From: Alistipes sp. CAG:435
GTDB lineage: Bacteria > Bacteroidota > Bacteroidia > Bacteroidales > UBA932
DNA: 12,957 bases
Direction: 5' to 3'
Assembly (NCBI GenBank): GCA_000433355.1
Contig: FR893136.1
Location: 1 to 12,957, forward strand
Positions 1 through 7,102 of this stretch are shown here, piece after piece. Position 1 is the stretch's first letter, and the number at the start of each line of letters is the position of its first letter. The position numbers and the translations under genes were made by a program. The notes under the pieces are model-generated. The model searched no databases, was not told the DNA's origin, and saw only the letters and a list, made by a program, of their open reading frames with translations.

Positions 1-6
1 TCAAAC

Positions 7-55
7 GAATGTCATTCCAGGTGCGTAGGGTTTTACACACCTTGGAAGTCCGGAA
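7..55. repeat. Palindromic intergenic repeat, left copy
   Basis: The stretch begins with TTCCAGGTGCG (15-25) and ends with CACCTTGGAAG (38-48), so its two ends are near-complementary and could form a hairpin of about 7-9 pairs with one bulge. The same sequence occurs near the right end of the window (12863-12912) in inverted orientation, with roughly 36 of 46 positions matching by hand alignment. A smaller inverted repeat, TCCGG (49-53) with CCGGA (64-68), follows. It lies just downstream of the minus-strand DUF1573 gene and may help end its transcript, but no T-tract is visible. The rest of 1-143 shows no gene. Confidence 0.55.
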
Positions 56-143
56 TACCACACCCGGAGCAACGTTCCTATAAGATTAAGTTAGTCAACT
101 ACTATATAGTTCCCTTAATTGTTTGTTACGAGTCGCGCTTGCT

Positions 144-590
144 TTATTCAGCCTTGACGATGATCCCTTTGAGTCTCAGGATGGTTGGTTTCACGCGCGA
201 AGACATATAGACTGTGATGCTTTTGTCCATGATCATCGCCCCGGAGTCGTTGGCGAACGTGACCTTGATCTCTCCGGTCTCGCCTGGTTTCAGAGGCTTT
301 TTCGACCATTCTGTTGTCATGCAGCCACACGATGTTGCCACCGTGTGGATGAATATCGGAATGTCGGTCTCGTTCTTATATATAAAGGTGCAGGTCTTCG
401 GTCCGCTGGCCTCGGAGAATGTCCCGAAATCGTGGACGGTCTTAGGGAACGTCAGCTCCTTGTACTTCTGCCGCTGTGGCGCGGCCGTCTCCTGAGCCGT
501 GATATTCATTGAATATGCCGGAAGGATGGCTGCGGTGGCGAGCATCGCTCTCACTATGGATGAAGTTAGTCTTTTAGATGTGCTTTTCAT
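144..590 (-). CDS. Secreted DUF1573 domain protein
   Basis: This 148-residue protein belongs to the DUF1573 family (PF07610), common in Bacteroidota and of unknown biochemical role. The N-terminus is basic and then hydrophobic (residues 7-28), with a likely signal peptide ending near the Ala/Gln at 32-33, so the protein is probably periplasmic or surface-exposed. The domain shows HDFG (53-56), a beta-sandwich stretch with YKN and SCGC (87-90), then KPGETGEIKVTF (101-112), the usual DUF1573 core of an immunoglobulin-like fold. The length suits a single-domain member. It diverges from the ompA-like gene across about 200 bases, and a promoter candidate is visible at 653-683. The start at 588-590 is the first Met before the signal peptide; no Shine-Dalgarno site is seen, as is normal in this phylum. 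Family assignment is firm; function is unknown. Confidence 0.85.
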   Translation of the reverse strand: MKSTSKRLTSSIVRAMLATAAILPAYSMNITAQETAAPQRQKYKELTFPKTVHDFGTFSEASGPKTCTFIYKNETDIPIFIHTVATSCGCMTTEWSKKPLKPGETGEIKVTFANDSGAMIMDKSITVYMSSRVKPTILRLKGIIVKAE

Positions 591-652
591 TTGTTTCTCA
601 TGCTTTGGTCCGCAGTCATTTTATTCATGGCACGCGGATCATGTTCTTTCTG

Positions 653-683
653 CAAAAGTAATGATTTTACCATGATGATGAAA
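653..683 (-). promoter_or_regulatory. Bacteroidota-type promoter for the DUF1573 gene
   Basis: Read on the minus strand, TACTTTTG (653-660) is a perfect match to the -7 consensus TAnnTTTG. Nineteen bases upstream lies TTTC (680-683), one mismatch from the -33 element TTTG. This leaves a leader of about 55 bases before the ATG at 590. The call rests on motif and spacing only. Confidence 0.5.
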
Positions 684-732
684 GATGAAACGGGCCTTCA
701 AGGAGGAAAAGAGACTCAAATAATTGATATAT

Positions 733-763
733 TTTGCAGATTGAAAAAATTGTCGTAATTTAG
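733..763 (+). promoter_or_regulatory. Promoter for the ompA-like gene
   Basis: TTTG (733-736), 19 bases, then TAATTTAG (756-763), which is one mismatch from TAnnTTTG. Transcription would begin near 770. That leaves about 30 bases before the ATG at 799 but only about 5 before the earlier in-frame ATG at 775, which supports 799 as the start. Confidence 0.5.
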
Positions 764-798
764 CATCGTTAAATGTGCAAATTATATTCAATAATATT

Positions 799-1872
799 AT
801 GAAACGTATTTTCGCTATTCTTGCAAGCGCAGCGCTTGTGGCTTCTCTGTCCGTGGCGAACGCACAGAAGAAGGACTTTGACCCTTATTGGTTTATGCAG
901 ATTCAGGGAGGTGCCGCCCACACTATCGGCGAGACTTCGTTCGGCGATCTCATCTCTCCTTCAGCCGCGGTTTCTTTCGGCTACCAGTTCTCTCCTGTCT
1001 TCGGAGCAAGACTCAATGTCAATGGCTGGCAGGCTAAGGGTGCCGTAAACGGACCTACCACTGTCTATAAGTTCAACTACATCGAAGGAGCCGCTGACCT
1101 CATGGTTGATGTCGCTTCCATCTTCGCCGGCTACAAGTTTGACAGAACCCTCAATCCTTACATCTTCGGTGGCGTCGGCGTGAACTACGCTTTCAACAAC
1201 GATGAGGCTAACGACGCGAAGATCGTTGGCAAGTTCGTTGACGGTTATCTTTGGGATGGCAGCAAGGTTTCCCCTGCGTTCAGGGCCGGCGCCGGTCTCA
1301 ACATCAGACTCACTGACGTGATCGCCCTCAACCTCGAAGGCAATTGCAGCTTCCTTGACGACCACTTCAACTCTAAGAAGGGCTCAAAGGCTGACTTCCA
1401 GATCAAGGCTGTCGCAGGTCTTACCTTCAGCTTCGGAAAGGCAAAGCCAGTTCCGGCACCTGTCCCGGTTCCGGCTCCGGCACCTGTTGTTAAACCAGAA
1501 CCAGAACCAGAACCAGTAGTTGAGGAGAAGGTTGAGGTTGTTCCTGCATTCGAGTCACTTTCACGCAACATCCTCTTCGTCATCAACAAGTGGGACATCC
1601 GTGAGAGCGAGCAGCTCAAGATCGATGAGGTTGTCGAGGCTCTCAAGGCCAACCCTGACACCAAGGTTCGCGTTTCCGGTTACGCTGACAAGGCCACTGG
1701 TACCGCCAAGAGAAACAAGTTCCTCTCCGAGAAGAGAGCTGAGGTTGTCGCTGAGGCCATCGTTAACGCCGGCATCGACAAGGACAGGATCATCACTGAG
1801 TATTTCGGTGACACCGTCAATCCATTCGAGACTCCTGAGGAGAACCGTGTCGCTGTCTGCCTCGTTAAATAA
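799..1872 (+). CDS. OmpA-family outer membrane protein
   Basis: The product is a 357-residue porin-like protein that links the outer membrane to peptidoglycan. Residues 1-22 form a signal peptide with cleavage after ANA. Residues 25-212 are rich in alternating aromatic and glycine patterns ending in GLTFSFG, as expected of an eight-stranded beta-barrel. Residues 214-244 are a Pro/Val/Ala/Glu linker made of short repeats. Residues 250-357 are the OmpA C-terminal domain, with GYAD (294-297), LSEKRAEVV (309-317) and NR (349-350), which include the Asp and Arg positions that bind diaminopimelate in this family. An in-frame ATG at 775 would put eight residues before the signal peptide and is judged unlikely. 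The gene is strongly biased to C-ending codons, which suggests high expression. It is monocistronic, ending at a strong terminator. The family is certain; the exact orthologue (OprF-like) is not named. Confidence 0.9.
   Translation: MKRIFAILASAALVASLSVANAQKKDFDPYWFMQIQGGAAHTIGETSFGDLISPSAAVSFGYQFSPVFGARLNVNGWQAKGAVNGPTTVYKFNYIEGAADLMVDVASIFAGYKFDRTLNPYIFGGVGVNYAFNNDEANDAKIVGKFVDGYLWDGSKVSPAFRAGAGLNIRLTDVIALNLEGNCSFLDDHFNSKKGSKADFQIKAVAGLTFSFGKAKPVPAPVPVPAPAPVVKPEPEPEPVVEEKVEVVPAFESLSRNILFVINKWDIRESEQLKIDEVVEALKANPDTKVRVSGYADKATGTAKRNKFLSEKRAEVVAEAIVNAGIDKDRIITEYFGDTVNPFETPEENRVAVCLVK
1447..1516 (+). repeat. Short tandem repeats coding the OmpA linker
   Basis: CCGGCACCTGT occurs at 1453 and again at 1477 (period 24), and CCAGAA is repeated three times from 1495 to 1512. 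They encode the Pro-Val-Pro-Ala and Pro-Glu runs between barrel and OmpA domain. Such repeats can change length by slippage without breaking the frame. Confidence 0.7.
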
Positions 1873-1897
1873 TCTGGCGTGATAATTGAAAGAATAT

Positions 1898-1930
1898 AAA
1901 GGCTGGGTTTCAAACCCCGGCCTTTTTTTG
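1898..1930 (+). terminator. Rho-independent terminator after the ompA-like gene
   Basis: GGCTGGG (1901-1907) pairs with CCCGGCC (1916-1922), including one G-U pair, and is followed by seven T residues (1923-1929). It sits 28 bases after the stop codon. The T-tract ends in TTTG (1927-1930), which could act as a -33 element for eno, although no good TAnnTTTG follows at the right distance. Confidence 0.85.
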
Positions 1931-1969
1931 AGACTAAAAACAGTAAGTTAATAAATACATTATTTTATT

Positions 1970-3277
1970 ATGAGAATTGTACGTGTTACTGGCAGGGAGA
2001 TTCTTGATTCAAGAGGAAACCCTACAATCGAGTGTGAAGTTGAACTCGAATCCGGCATCATCGGTGTCGCTTCCGTTCCATCAGGCGCATCAACAGGCGA
2101 GAACGAGGCTCTTGAGCTTCGTGACGGTGACCCTAAGCGCTACGGCGGAAAGGGCGTTCTCAAGGCTGTCGCCAACATCAACGAGAAGATCGCTCCGGAA
2201 ATCATCGGAATGTCCTGCCTTGAGCAGAGGGCTATCGATGAGGCTATGATCAAACTCGACGGCACCGCCACCAAGAGCAACCTCGGCGCAAACGCCATCC
2301 TCGGTGTTTCCCTCGCTGTCGCTCACGCCGCCGCCAACTACCTTGACATTCCTCTCTACCGCTACATCGGTGGAACCAACGGCCACGTGCTTCCTGTTCC
2401 TATGATGAATATCATCAACGGTGGAGCCCACTCAGACGCTCCTATCGCTTTCCAGGAGTTCATGATCCGTCCTGTAGGCGCCAAGAGCATCGCCGAAGGT
2501 GTAAGAATGGGTGCCGAGGTGTTCCACGCTCTCCAGAAGGTTCTCAAGGGACGCGGACTCTCTACCGCTGTCGGTGACGAGGGTGGTTTCGCTCCAAAGC
2601 TTAACGGCATCAACGACGCTCTCGACTGCATTATGGAGGCTATCGAGAAGGCTGGTTACAAGCCAGGCGCTGATGTTACCATCGCTATGGACTGCGCCGC
2701 TTCAGAGTTCTGCTTCAAAGAGGGCGACAAGTTCTTCTATGACTACAAGCAGCTCAAGACCGGTATGGCCAAGGATCCAGAGGGAAAGAAACTCTCTACC
2801 GAGGAGCAGATCGCTTACCTTGAGGAGCTCATCACCAAGTATCCTATCGACTCCATCGAGGACGGCCTCAGCGAGGAAGACTGGGAAGGCTGGGTTAAGC
2901 TTACCGCCGCTATCGGTGGCAAGTGCCAGCTTGTAGGTGACGACCTTTTCGTTACCAACACCAAGTACCTTGAGAAGGGTATCAAGATGGGCGCTGGTAA
3001 CTCCATCCTCATCAAGGTTAACCAGATCGGTTCCCTGACCGAGACCCTCGACGCCATCGAGATGGCTCACCGTCACGGCTACACCACCGTCACCTCTCAC
3101 CGTTCAGGCGAGACCGAGGACACCACGATCGCTGACATCGCTGTCGCTACCAACAGCGGTCAGATCAAGACCGGTTCCCTCAGCCGCACCGACCGTATCG
3201 CCAAGTACAACCGTCTGATGAAGATCGAGATGGAGCTCGGCGAGACAGCCCAGTATGGCTATAAGAAACTTAAGTAA
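1970..3277 (+). CDS. eno: Enolase (phosphopyruvate hydratase)
   Basis: Enolase interconverts 2-phosphoglycerate and phosphoenolpyruvate in glycolysis, in the cytoplasm, using Mg2+. At 435 residues it has the usual family length. The N-terminal domain starts with the hallmark ILDSRGNPT (11-19) and the mobile loop SGAST (38-42). The barrel carries the acidic catalytic residue E204 in GDEGGF, E163 in FQEFM, Mg ligands D241, E297 and D324, catalytic K349 in LIKVNQIG, the HRSGE motif (377-381) and K400 in QIKTGS. All expected catalytic residues are present. Codon use is very biased (Ile ATC, Lys AAG), as in the ompA-like gene. It appears to be its own transcription unit, 97 bases after one gene and ending in a terminator. 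The start is preceded by an A/T-rich stretch rather than a Shine-Dalgarno site; I could not find a convincing promoter in 1931-1969. Confidence 0.98.
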   Translation: MRIVRVTGREILDSRGNPTIECEVELESGIIGVASVPSGASTGENEALELRDGDPKRYGGKGVLKAVANINEKIAPEIIGMSCLEQRAIDEAMIKLDGTATKSNLGANAILGVSLAVAHAAANYLDIPLYRYIGGTNGHVLPVPMMNIINGGAHSDAPIAFQEFMIRPVGAKSIAEGVRMGAEVFHALQKVLKGRGLSTAVGDEGGFAPKLNGINDALDCIMEAIEKAGYKPGADVTIAMDCAASEFCFKEGDKFFYDYKQLKTGMAKDPEGKKLSTEEQIAYLEELITKYPIDSIEDGLSEEDWEGWVKLTAAIGGKCQLVGDDLFVTNTKYLEKGIKMGAGNSILIKVNQIGSLTETLDAIEMAHRHGYTTVTSHRSGETEDTTIADIAVATNSGQIKTGSLSRTDRIAKYNRLMKIEMELGETAQYGYKKLK

Positions 3278-3311
3278 TTTCGATAGCAAATCGAATATAT
3301 CAAAAAGTCTT

Positions 3312-3352
3312 AAAAAAGGCGGGTTCGATGTTAAAATCGGCCCGCTTTTTTG
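3312..3352 (+). terminator. Rho-independent terminator after eno
   Basis: GCGGG (3319-3323) pairs with CCCGC (3341-3345), with an inner CGAT/ATCG pairing and flanking A and T tracts that extend the stem. It ends in TTTTTT followed by G (3346-3352). The T-tract end also serves as the likely -33 box of the atp promoter. Confidence 0.85.
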
Positions 3353-3379
3353 TCGTTTGGGGGAATTTGTGTAAATTTG
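3349..3379 (+). promoter_or_regulatory. Promoter of the atp operon
   Basis: TTTG (3349-3352), exactly 19 bases, then a perfect TAAATTTG (3372-3379). Transcription would start near 3386, giving a leader of about 55 bases to the atpD ATG at 3442. The -33 box overlaps the last bases of the eno terminator. An open frame extends upstream of 3442 in the atpD frame, but it would start before this promoter and is not believed. Confidence 0.7.
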
Positions 3380-3441
3380 GCTTGGATTTTTCAGCAGTGA
3401 GATTTCGTCGCGTGAGCGGCACGTTAACAACCATATTCAAA

Positions 3442-4965
3442 ATGGCAGAAAAAGAAAACATAGGGTACATTGCCCAGGTCATCGGACCTGTGGTGGATGT
3501 CCATTTCGATGTGACTGATGAGGAGGCTCAGCTTCCGCGTATTCACGACGCTCTTGATGTCGAAAGAGGCGAGGGAAAAAGGCCTTTGGTCATTGAGGTT
3601 CAGCAACATATCGGTGAAGACACTGTAAGGTGTGTCGCTATGGACTCGACAGACGGTTTGAGACGCGGAATGAAGGCTGTGAACACTCACGCTCCGATCT
3701 CGATGCCTACCGGGGCGCAGATCAGAGGCCGTGTCATGAACGTTGTCGGGGATTCCATTGACGGACTCGGCGATCTCAACGAAGACAATTCCTTGCCTAT
3801 ACACCGTGAGCCTCCTAAGTTCGAGGATCTCAAGACCTCGCAGGAAGTGCTTTACACCGGCATCAAGGTCATTGACCTTCTGGAGCCGTATCTGAAAGGT
3901 GGTAAGATCGGCCTTTTCGGTGGAGCCGGAGTCGGTAAGACAGTGCTCATCAAGGAGTTGATTAATAATATTGCCAAGAAACATAACGGATTCTCGATTT
4001 TCGCCGGAGTAGGGGAGCGTACCAGGGAAGGTAACGACCTGCTTCGTGAGATGATCGAGTCCGGTGTCATCAAGTATGGTGACGAGTTCGTGAAGTCGAT
4101 GGAGGAAGGCCATTGGGATCTCTCCAAGGTCGATCGCAAAGAACTTGAGAAATCCCAGGTGGCGATGGTGTTCGGCCAGATGAACGAACCGCCGGGAGCG
4201 CGTTCCTCAGTGGCCCTGTCCGGACTGACCCTCGCCGAGTCTTTCAGAGACAGTGACAAGGGTGACGGCCCGAGGGACATCCTCTTCTTCATCGACAACA
4301 TATTCAGGTTCACCCAGGCCGGTTCCGAGGTGTCCGCCCTTTTGGGACGAATGCCTTCCGCTGTGGGTTACCAGCCGACACTTGCCACGGAGATGGGCCA
4401 GATGCAGGAGCGCATCACTTCGACGAAGAACGGCTCTATCACCTCAGTCCAGGCTGTTTACGTGCCGGCGGACGACTTGACCGACCCTGCTCCGGCGACC
4501 ACCTTCTCCCACCTCGATGCAACGACGGTGCTCAGCAGAAAAATCACTGAGTTAGGAATATACCCGGCCGTGGATCCGCTTGAGTCCACTTCCCGAATCC
4601 TTGACCCTAACATCGTGGGACAGGATCACTACGACACCGCCCAGAGGGTGAAGCAGATCCTCCAGAGGAACAAGGAGCTTCAGGACATCATCGCGATCCT
4701 TGGCATGGACGAGCTTTCGGACGAGGACAAGCTGACCGTGAACCGTGCCCGTCGTGTGCAGAGGTTCCTGTCACAGCCGTTCGCTGTGGCTGAGCAGTTT
4801 ACTGGCGTGCCGGGCGTGATGGTGGACATCCAGGACACAATCGATGGCTTCCGCAGGATCCTAGACGGAGAGGTGGACTACCTGCCGGAGCAGGCGTTCC
4901 TCAATGTCGGCACCTTGGACGACGCGATCAAGAAGGGCGAGGCTATTCTCGCCAAGGCGAAGTAG
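3442..4965 (+). CDS. atpD: ATP synthase F1 subunit beta
   Basis: This is the catalytic subunit of the F1Fo ATP synthase, which makes ATP from ADP and phosphate at the cytoplasmic side of the inner membrane. It has 507 residues. The N-terminal beta-barrel domain (about 1-85) opens with GYIAQVIGPVVDV. The nucleotide-binding domain has the P-loop GGAGVGKT (160-167), the GERTREGND segment with catalytic E192, a Walker B-like LFFIDNIFRF with D285, and the C-terminal helical domain with DELSDEDK (423-430), the rotor-contact loop. A stretch of about 25 residues at 213-237 before SQVAMVFGQMNEPPGAR is an extension that I recall from other Bacteroidota beta subunits. The start at 3442 gives the normal N-terminus and fits the promoter; an earlier in-frame ATG at 3328 lies within the eno terminator. 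It is the first gene of the operon, 27 bases ahead of atpC. Confidence 0.98.
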   Translation: MAEKENIGYIAQVIGPVVDVHFDVTDEEAQLPRIHDALDVERGEGKRPLVIEVQQHIGEDTVRCVAMDSTDGLRRGMKAVNTHAPISMPTGAQIRGRVMNVVGDSIDGLGDLNEDNSLPIHREPPKFEDLKTSQEVLYTGIKVIDLLEPYLKGGKIGLFGGAGVGKTVLIKELINNIAKKHNGFSIFAGVGERTREGNDLLREMIESGVIKYGDEFVKSMEEGHWDLSKVDRKELEKSQVAMVFGQMNEPPGARSSVALSGLTLAESFRDSDKGDGPRDILFFIDNIFRFTQAGSEVSALLGRMPSAVGYQPTLATEMGQMQERITSTKNGSITSVQAVYVPADDLTDPAPATTFSHLDATTVLSRKITELGIYPAVDPLESTSRILDPNIVGQDHYDTAQRVKQILQRNKELQDIIAILGMDELSDEDKLTVNRARRVQRFLSQPFAVAEQFTGVPGVMVDIQDTIDGFRRILDGEVDYLPEQAFLNVGTLDDAIKKGEAILAKAK

Positions 4966-4992
4966 GAATATACCGGAGAAAGTTTTAGGAAT

Positions 4993-5250
4993 ATGTCAGA
5001 GAAAACCTCAGAGATGATTCTGGATGTCATTTCACCTGAAAGGACATTGGTTCACGCTGCCGTTGAGGCTGTGGAGCTTCCCGGCACGAAGGGCCGTTTC
5101 GAGGTCCTGCTGGATCACGCTCCGCTGATCTCTTCGTTGGAGAAGGGCGTGATCGCTTATCGTAACGGTGAGGGCACGGACAAGGTGGCGATTTCCTCTG
5201 GCTTTGTGGAAGTTAATGATAATCACGTTGTAGCTTGCGTGGAACTGTGA
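4993..5250 (+). CDS. atpC: ATP synthase F1 subunit epsilon, short form
   Basis: Epsilon belongs to the central stalk and couples gamma to the c-ring. The 85-residue product contains only the N-terminal beta-sandwich, seen as LDVISPERTLVHAAVEAVELPG followed in separate strands by GRFEVLLDHAPLIS and the VAISSGFVEVNDNHVVA segment. The C-terminal helical hairpin that inhibits ATP hydrolysis in E. coli (which would bring it to about 135 residues) is absent. This is usual in Bacteroidota and not a truncation, because the stop codon is coupled to the next gene: its TGA (5248-5250) overlaps the ATG of atpB (5250-5252). The start at 4993 follows AGGAAT, and no Shine-Dalgarno is needed in this phylum. 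Confidence 0.93.
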   Translation: MSEKTSEMILDVISPERTLVHAAVEAVELPGTKGRFEVLLDHAPLISSLEKGVIAYRNGEGTDKVAISSGFVEVNDNHVVACVEL

Positions 5251-6302
5251 TGAGAAAGTGGATCTACATATTCATTGGTCTTTTGCTTCCGTTGTCTTTG
5301 GCCGCGGAGGAGAAGGGTGGTGGCTTCGACATGGACGAATATCTCTACGGCCACGTCCGCGACTCCTACGAGTGGCACATCACCACGGTGAAAGGCCATC
5401 CGGTCAGCATCCCGCTGCCTGTGATAGTGGCCAGCAAGACCGGCAACGGCTTCCATATATTCAGTTCCAAGCATTTGGAGCACGGGGAATATGAAGGATT
5501 CTACATCGCCCCGGCTGGAAGCAAGTACGAGAACAAGATTGTGGAACGTGCCGCTGACGGCTCAGAGATAAGGCCGTGGGACTTTTCCATCACCAAGAAT
5601 GTGTTCGGCCTGATGATCAACTGCGCTCTGCTGCTGTTCATCGTGCTCGGAACCGCCAAATGGTACCGGAAACACGACGCCCGTGAGGAGGCCCCGAAAG
5701 GCGGAGTCGGCCTGATGGAGATGCTCGTCACGATGATCGAGGATGATGTCATAAAAAGCTGCGTTGGTGAGGACTACAAGAGATACTCGCCTTACCTGCT
5801 GACAGCGTTCTTCTTCATATTCATAAACAACCTGATGGGTATCGTGCCGTTCTTCCCTGGTGGAGCGAACATCACCGGCAACATCGCCGTGACGCTCGTG
5901 CTGGCACTGTTCACCTTCTTCATTGTCAATATATTCGGAAACAAGCATTATTGGAAGGATATTCTTTGGCCGGAGGTTCCGACCTGGCTGAAGGTGCCGC
6001 TTCCGTTGATGCCGGCGATTGAGATAATCGGGATGTTCACCAAGCCTTTCAGCTTGATGGTCAGGCTTTTCGCCAACATCCTCGCAGGACACTTCATGAT
6101 TCTTGGAGTTGTGGCTGTGATATTCCTGACCGCTGAGCTTGGGGCGGCCCTGAACGGCAGCCTCACCGTGGTGGCTGTGCTTCTGGGAGTGTTCATGGAC
6201 TGCCTGGAACTGCTTGTCGCCTTCATCCAGGCCTATGTGTTCACGATGCTGTCGGCTGTCTTCATCGGGCTGTCGCGGCAGAAGCCGGAGGCGACGGAAT
6301 AA
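5250..6302 (+). CDS. atpB: ATP synthase Fo subunit a
   Basis: Subunit a forms the two proton half-channels beside the c-ring in the inner membrane. The 350-residue protein is longer than the E. coli form (271) because it begins with a signal-peptide-like segment (1-19, cleavage near LAA) and a periplasmic region of about 95 residues, an arrangement I recall from other Bacteroidota. Membrane helices are visible at about 117-136, 182-200, 207-229, 254-268, 276-296 and 304-340. The essential arginine is R272 in MVRLFANILAG. The last helix carries E320 and Q327 in LELLVAFIQAYVF, the usual channel residues. The start at 5250 overlaps the atpC stop by one base, giving translational coupling; an upstream ATG at 5235 lies inside atpC and is not preferred. 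Forty bases separate it from atpE. Confidence 0.96.
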   Translation: MRKWIYIFIGLLLPLSLAAEEKGGGFDMDEYLYGHVRDSYEWHITTVKGHPVSIPLPVIVASKTGNGFHIFSSKHLEHGEYEGFYIAPAGSKYENKIVERAADGSEIRPWDFSITKNVFGLMINCALLLFIVLGTAKWYRKHDAREEAPKGGVGLMEMLVTMIEDDVIKSCVGEDYKRYSPYLLTAFFFIFINNLMGIVPFFPGGANITGNIAVTLVLALFTFFIVNIFGNKHYWKDILWPEVPTWLKVPLPLMPAIEIIGMFTKPFSLMVRLFANILAGHFMILGVVAVIFLTAELGAALNGSLTVVAVLLGVFMDCLELLVAFIQAYVFTMLSAVFIGLSRQKPEATE

Positions 6303-6342
6303 ATAGGAATATTCAGAATAAACAATTTAAAATCATAGAATT

Positions 6343-6585
6343 ATGTTACTTTCTACAATTTTGCTTCAAGCTCTCTCTCTGGGTAGAGTAGGTGCTACTA
6401 TTGGTGCTGCCTTGGCTGCTTTCGCTGCCGCTTTCGGTATCGGTAAGATTGGTACGGCTTCCCTTGAGGCCGGCGCGCGCCAGCCGGAGAAGGCTGACCA
6501 CTACAGGATGACGGCTATCATCGTCAGCGCCCTCATCGAAGGTGCCTGTCTGTTCGCTATCGTTGTTTGTCTTATCGCGAAATAG
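6343..6585 (+). CDS. atpE: ATP synthase Fo subunit c
   Basis: This 80-residue subunit forms the rotating ring. Helix 1 (about 12-41) is rich in Ala and Gly, with GIGKIG. The cytoplasmic loop is ARQPE (45-49), the contact to gamma and epsilon. Helix 2 (53-78) carries the ion-binding carboxylate E66 in ALIEGACLF. The residue after E66 is Gly and not the Ser or Thr of Na+-binding rings, so proton use is the better inference. It is preceded by an A/T-rich 40-base gap, the second widest in the operon after the 42 bases between atpE... and its upstream gene's relatives are much shorter; such unstructured leaders are known to favour strong translation of this many-copy subunit. Three bases separate its stop from atpF. 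Confidence 0.96.
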   Translation: MLLSTILLQALSLGRVGATIGAALAAFAAAFGIGKIGTASLEAGARQPEKADHYRMTAIIVSALIEGACLFAIVVCLIAK

Positions 6586-6588
6586 CAA

Positions 6589-7098
6589 ATGTCACTCATC
6601 ACTCCTGATTTCGGATTGCTTGTGTGGATGACGCTGATCTTCGGCATCGTCTTCTTCGTGCTGGCGAAGTGGGGCTTCCCTATGATCACCGGCTCGGTCG
6701 AGAAGAGGGCGCAGAGGATAGGTGAATCCATCAAGGCTGCCAAGGAGGCGGAGGAGAGGCTTCGCAACCTGGCTGAGGAACAGTCCCGGATGATCGAGGA
6801 GACCAGGCAGGAGCAGAGCCGGATTCTGAAGGAGGCCGCGGCTTCGAGGGACAACATCGTTGAGCAGGCGAAGGTTCAGGCGAGGGAGGAGGCTTCCCGC
6901 ATTCTGGATCAGGCTCGCACGCAGATCGCCGCCGAGAAGGAGAGCGCTTTGCGGGATGTCCGCAAGGAGGTCGCATTGCTTTCCGTCAGCGTCGCCGAGA
7001 AGGTGCTGAAGGCGAGCCTTTCGGATGGTGCTGAGCAGTCGGCTCTGGTTGATAGGCTTGTGGATGAGGTTTCCTCGTCTAAGGACTTGAAGAATTGA
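6589..7098 (+). CDS. atpF: ATP synthase Fo subunit b
   Basis: Subunit b is the peripheral stalk that holds F1 against rotation. The 169-residue protein has one N-terminal membrane helix (about 8-28, PDFGLLVWMTLIFGIVFFVL) followed by a long Glu/Arg/Ala-rich helix (about 35-140) that will form the right-handed coiled coil, and a short C-terminal segment (SVAEKVLKASL and following) that binds delta. Length and layout match the family. It begins three bases after the atpE stop and ends four bases before atpH, so translation is probably coupled. No palindromic element of the kind found in atpH and atpG is seen here. Confidence 0.95.
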   Translation: MSLITPDFGLLVWMTLIFGIVFFVLAKWGFPMITGSVEKRAQRIGESIKAAKEAEERLRNLAEEQSRMIEETRQEQSRILKEAAASRDNIVEQAKVQAREEASRILDQARTQIAAEKESALRDVRKEVALLSVSVAEKVLKASLSDGAEQSALVDRLVDEVSSSKDLKN

Positions 7099-7102
7099 TG
7101 CA

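Noticed and set aside
775..801. Earlier in-frame ATG at 775 for the ompA-like gene
   Set aside because: It would place eight residues ahead of a complete signal peptide and only about five bases after the expected transcription start. The ATG at 799 gives a standard signal peptide and a 30-base leader.
1931..1969. Promoter for eno built on TTTG at 1927-1930
   Set aside because: At the right distance only TAATAAAT or TAAATACA is present, with no TTTG part, so the match is too weak to annotate.
3328..3441. N-terminal extension of atpD starting at 3328
   Set aside because: The extension lies within the eno terminator and the atp promoter, and the 38 extra residues do not resemble any beta subunit. 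The family N-terminus begins at 3442.
5235..5249. Earlier start for atpB at 5235
   Set aside because: It lies inside atpC and adds five residues ahead of a signal peptide. The TGATG overlap at 5248-5252 is a normal coupled start.
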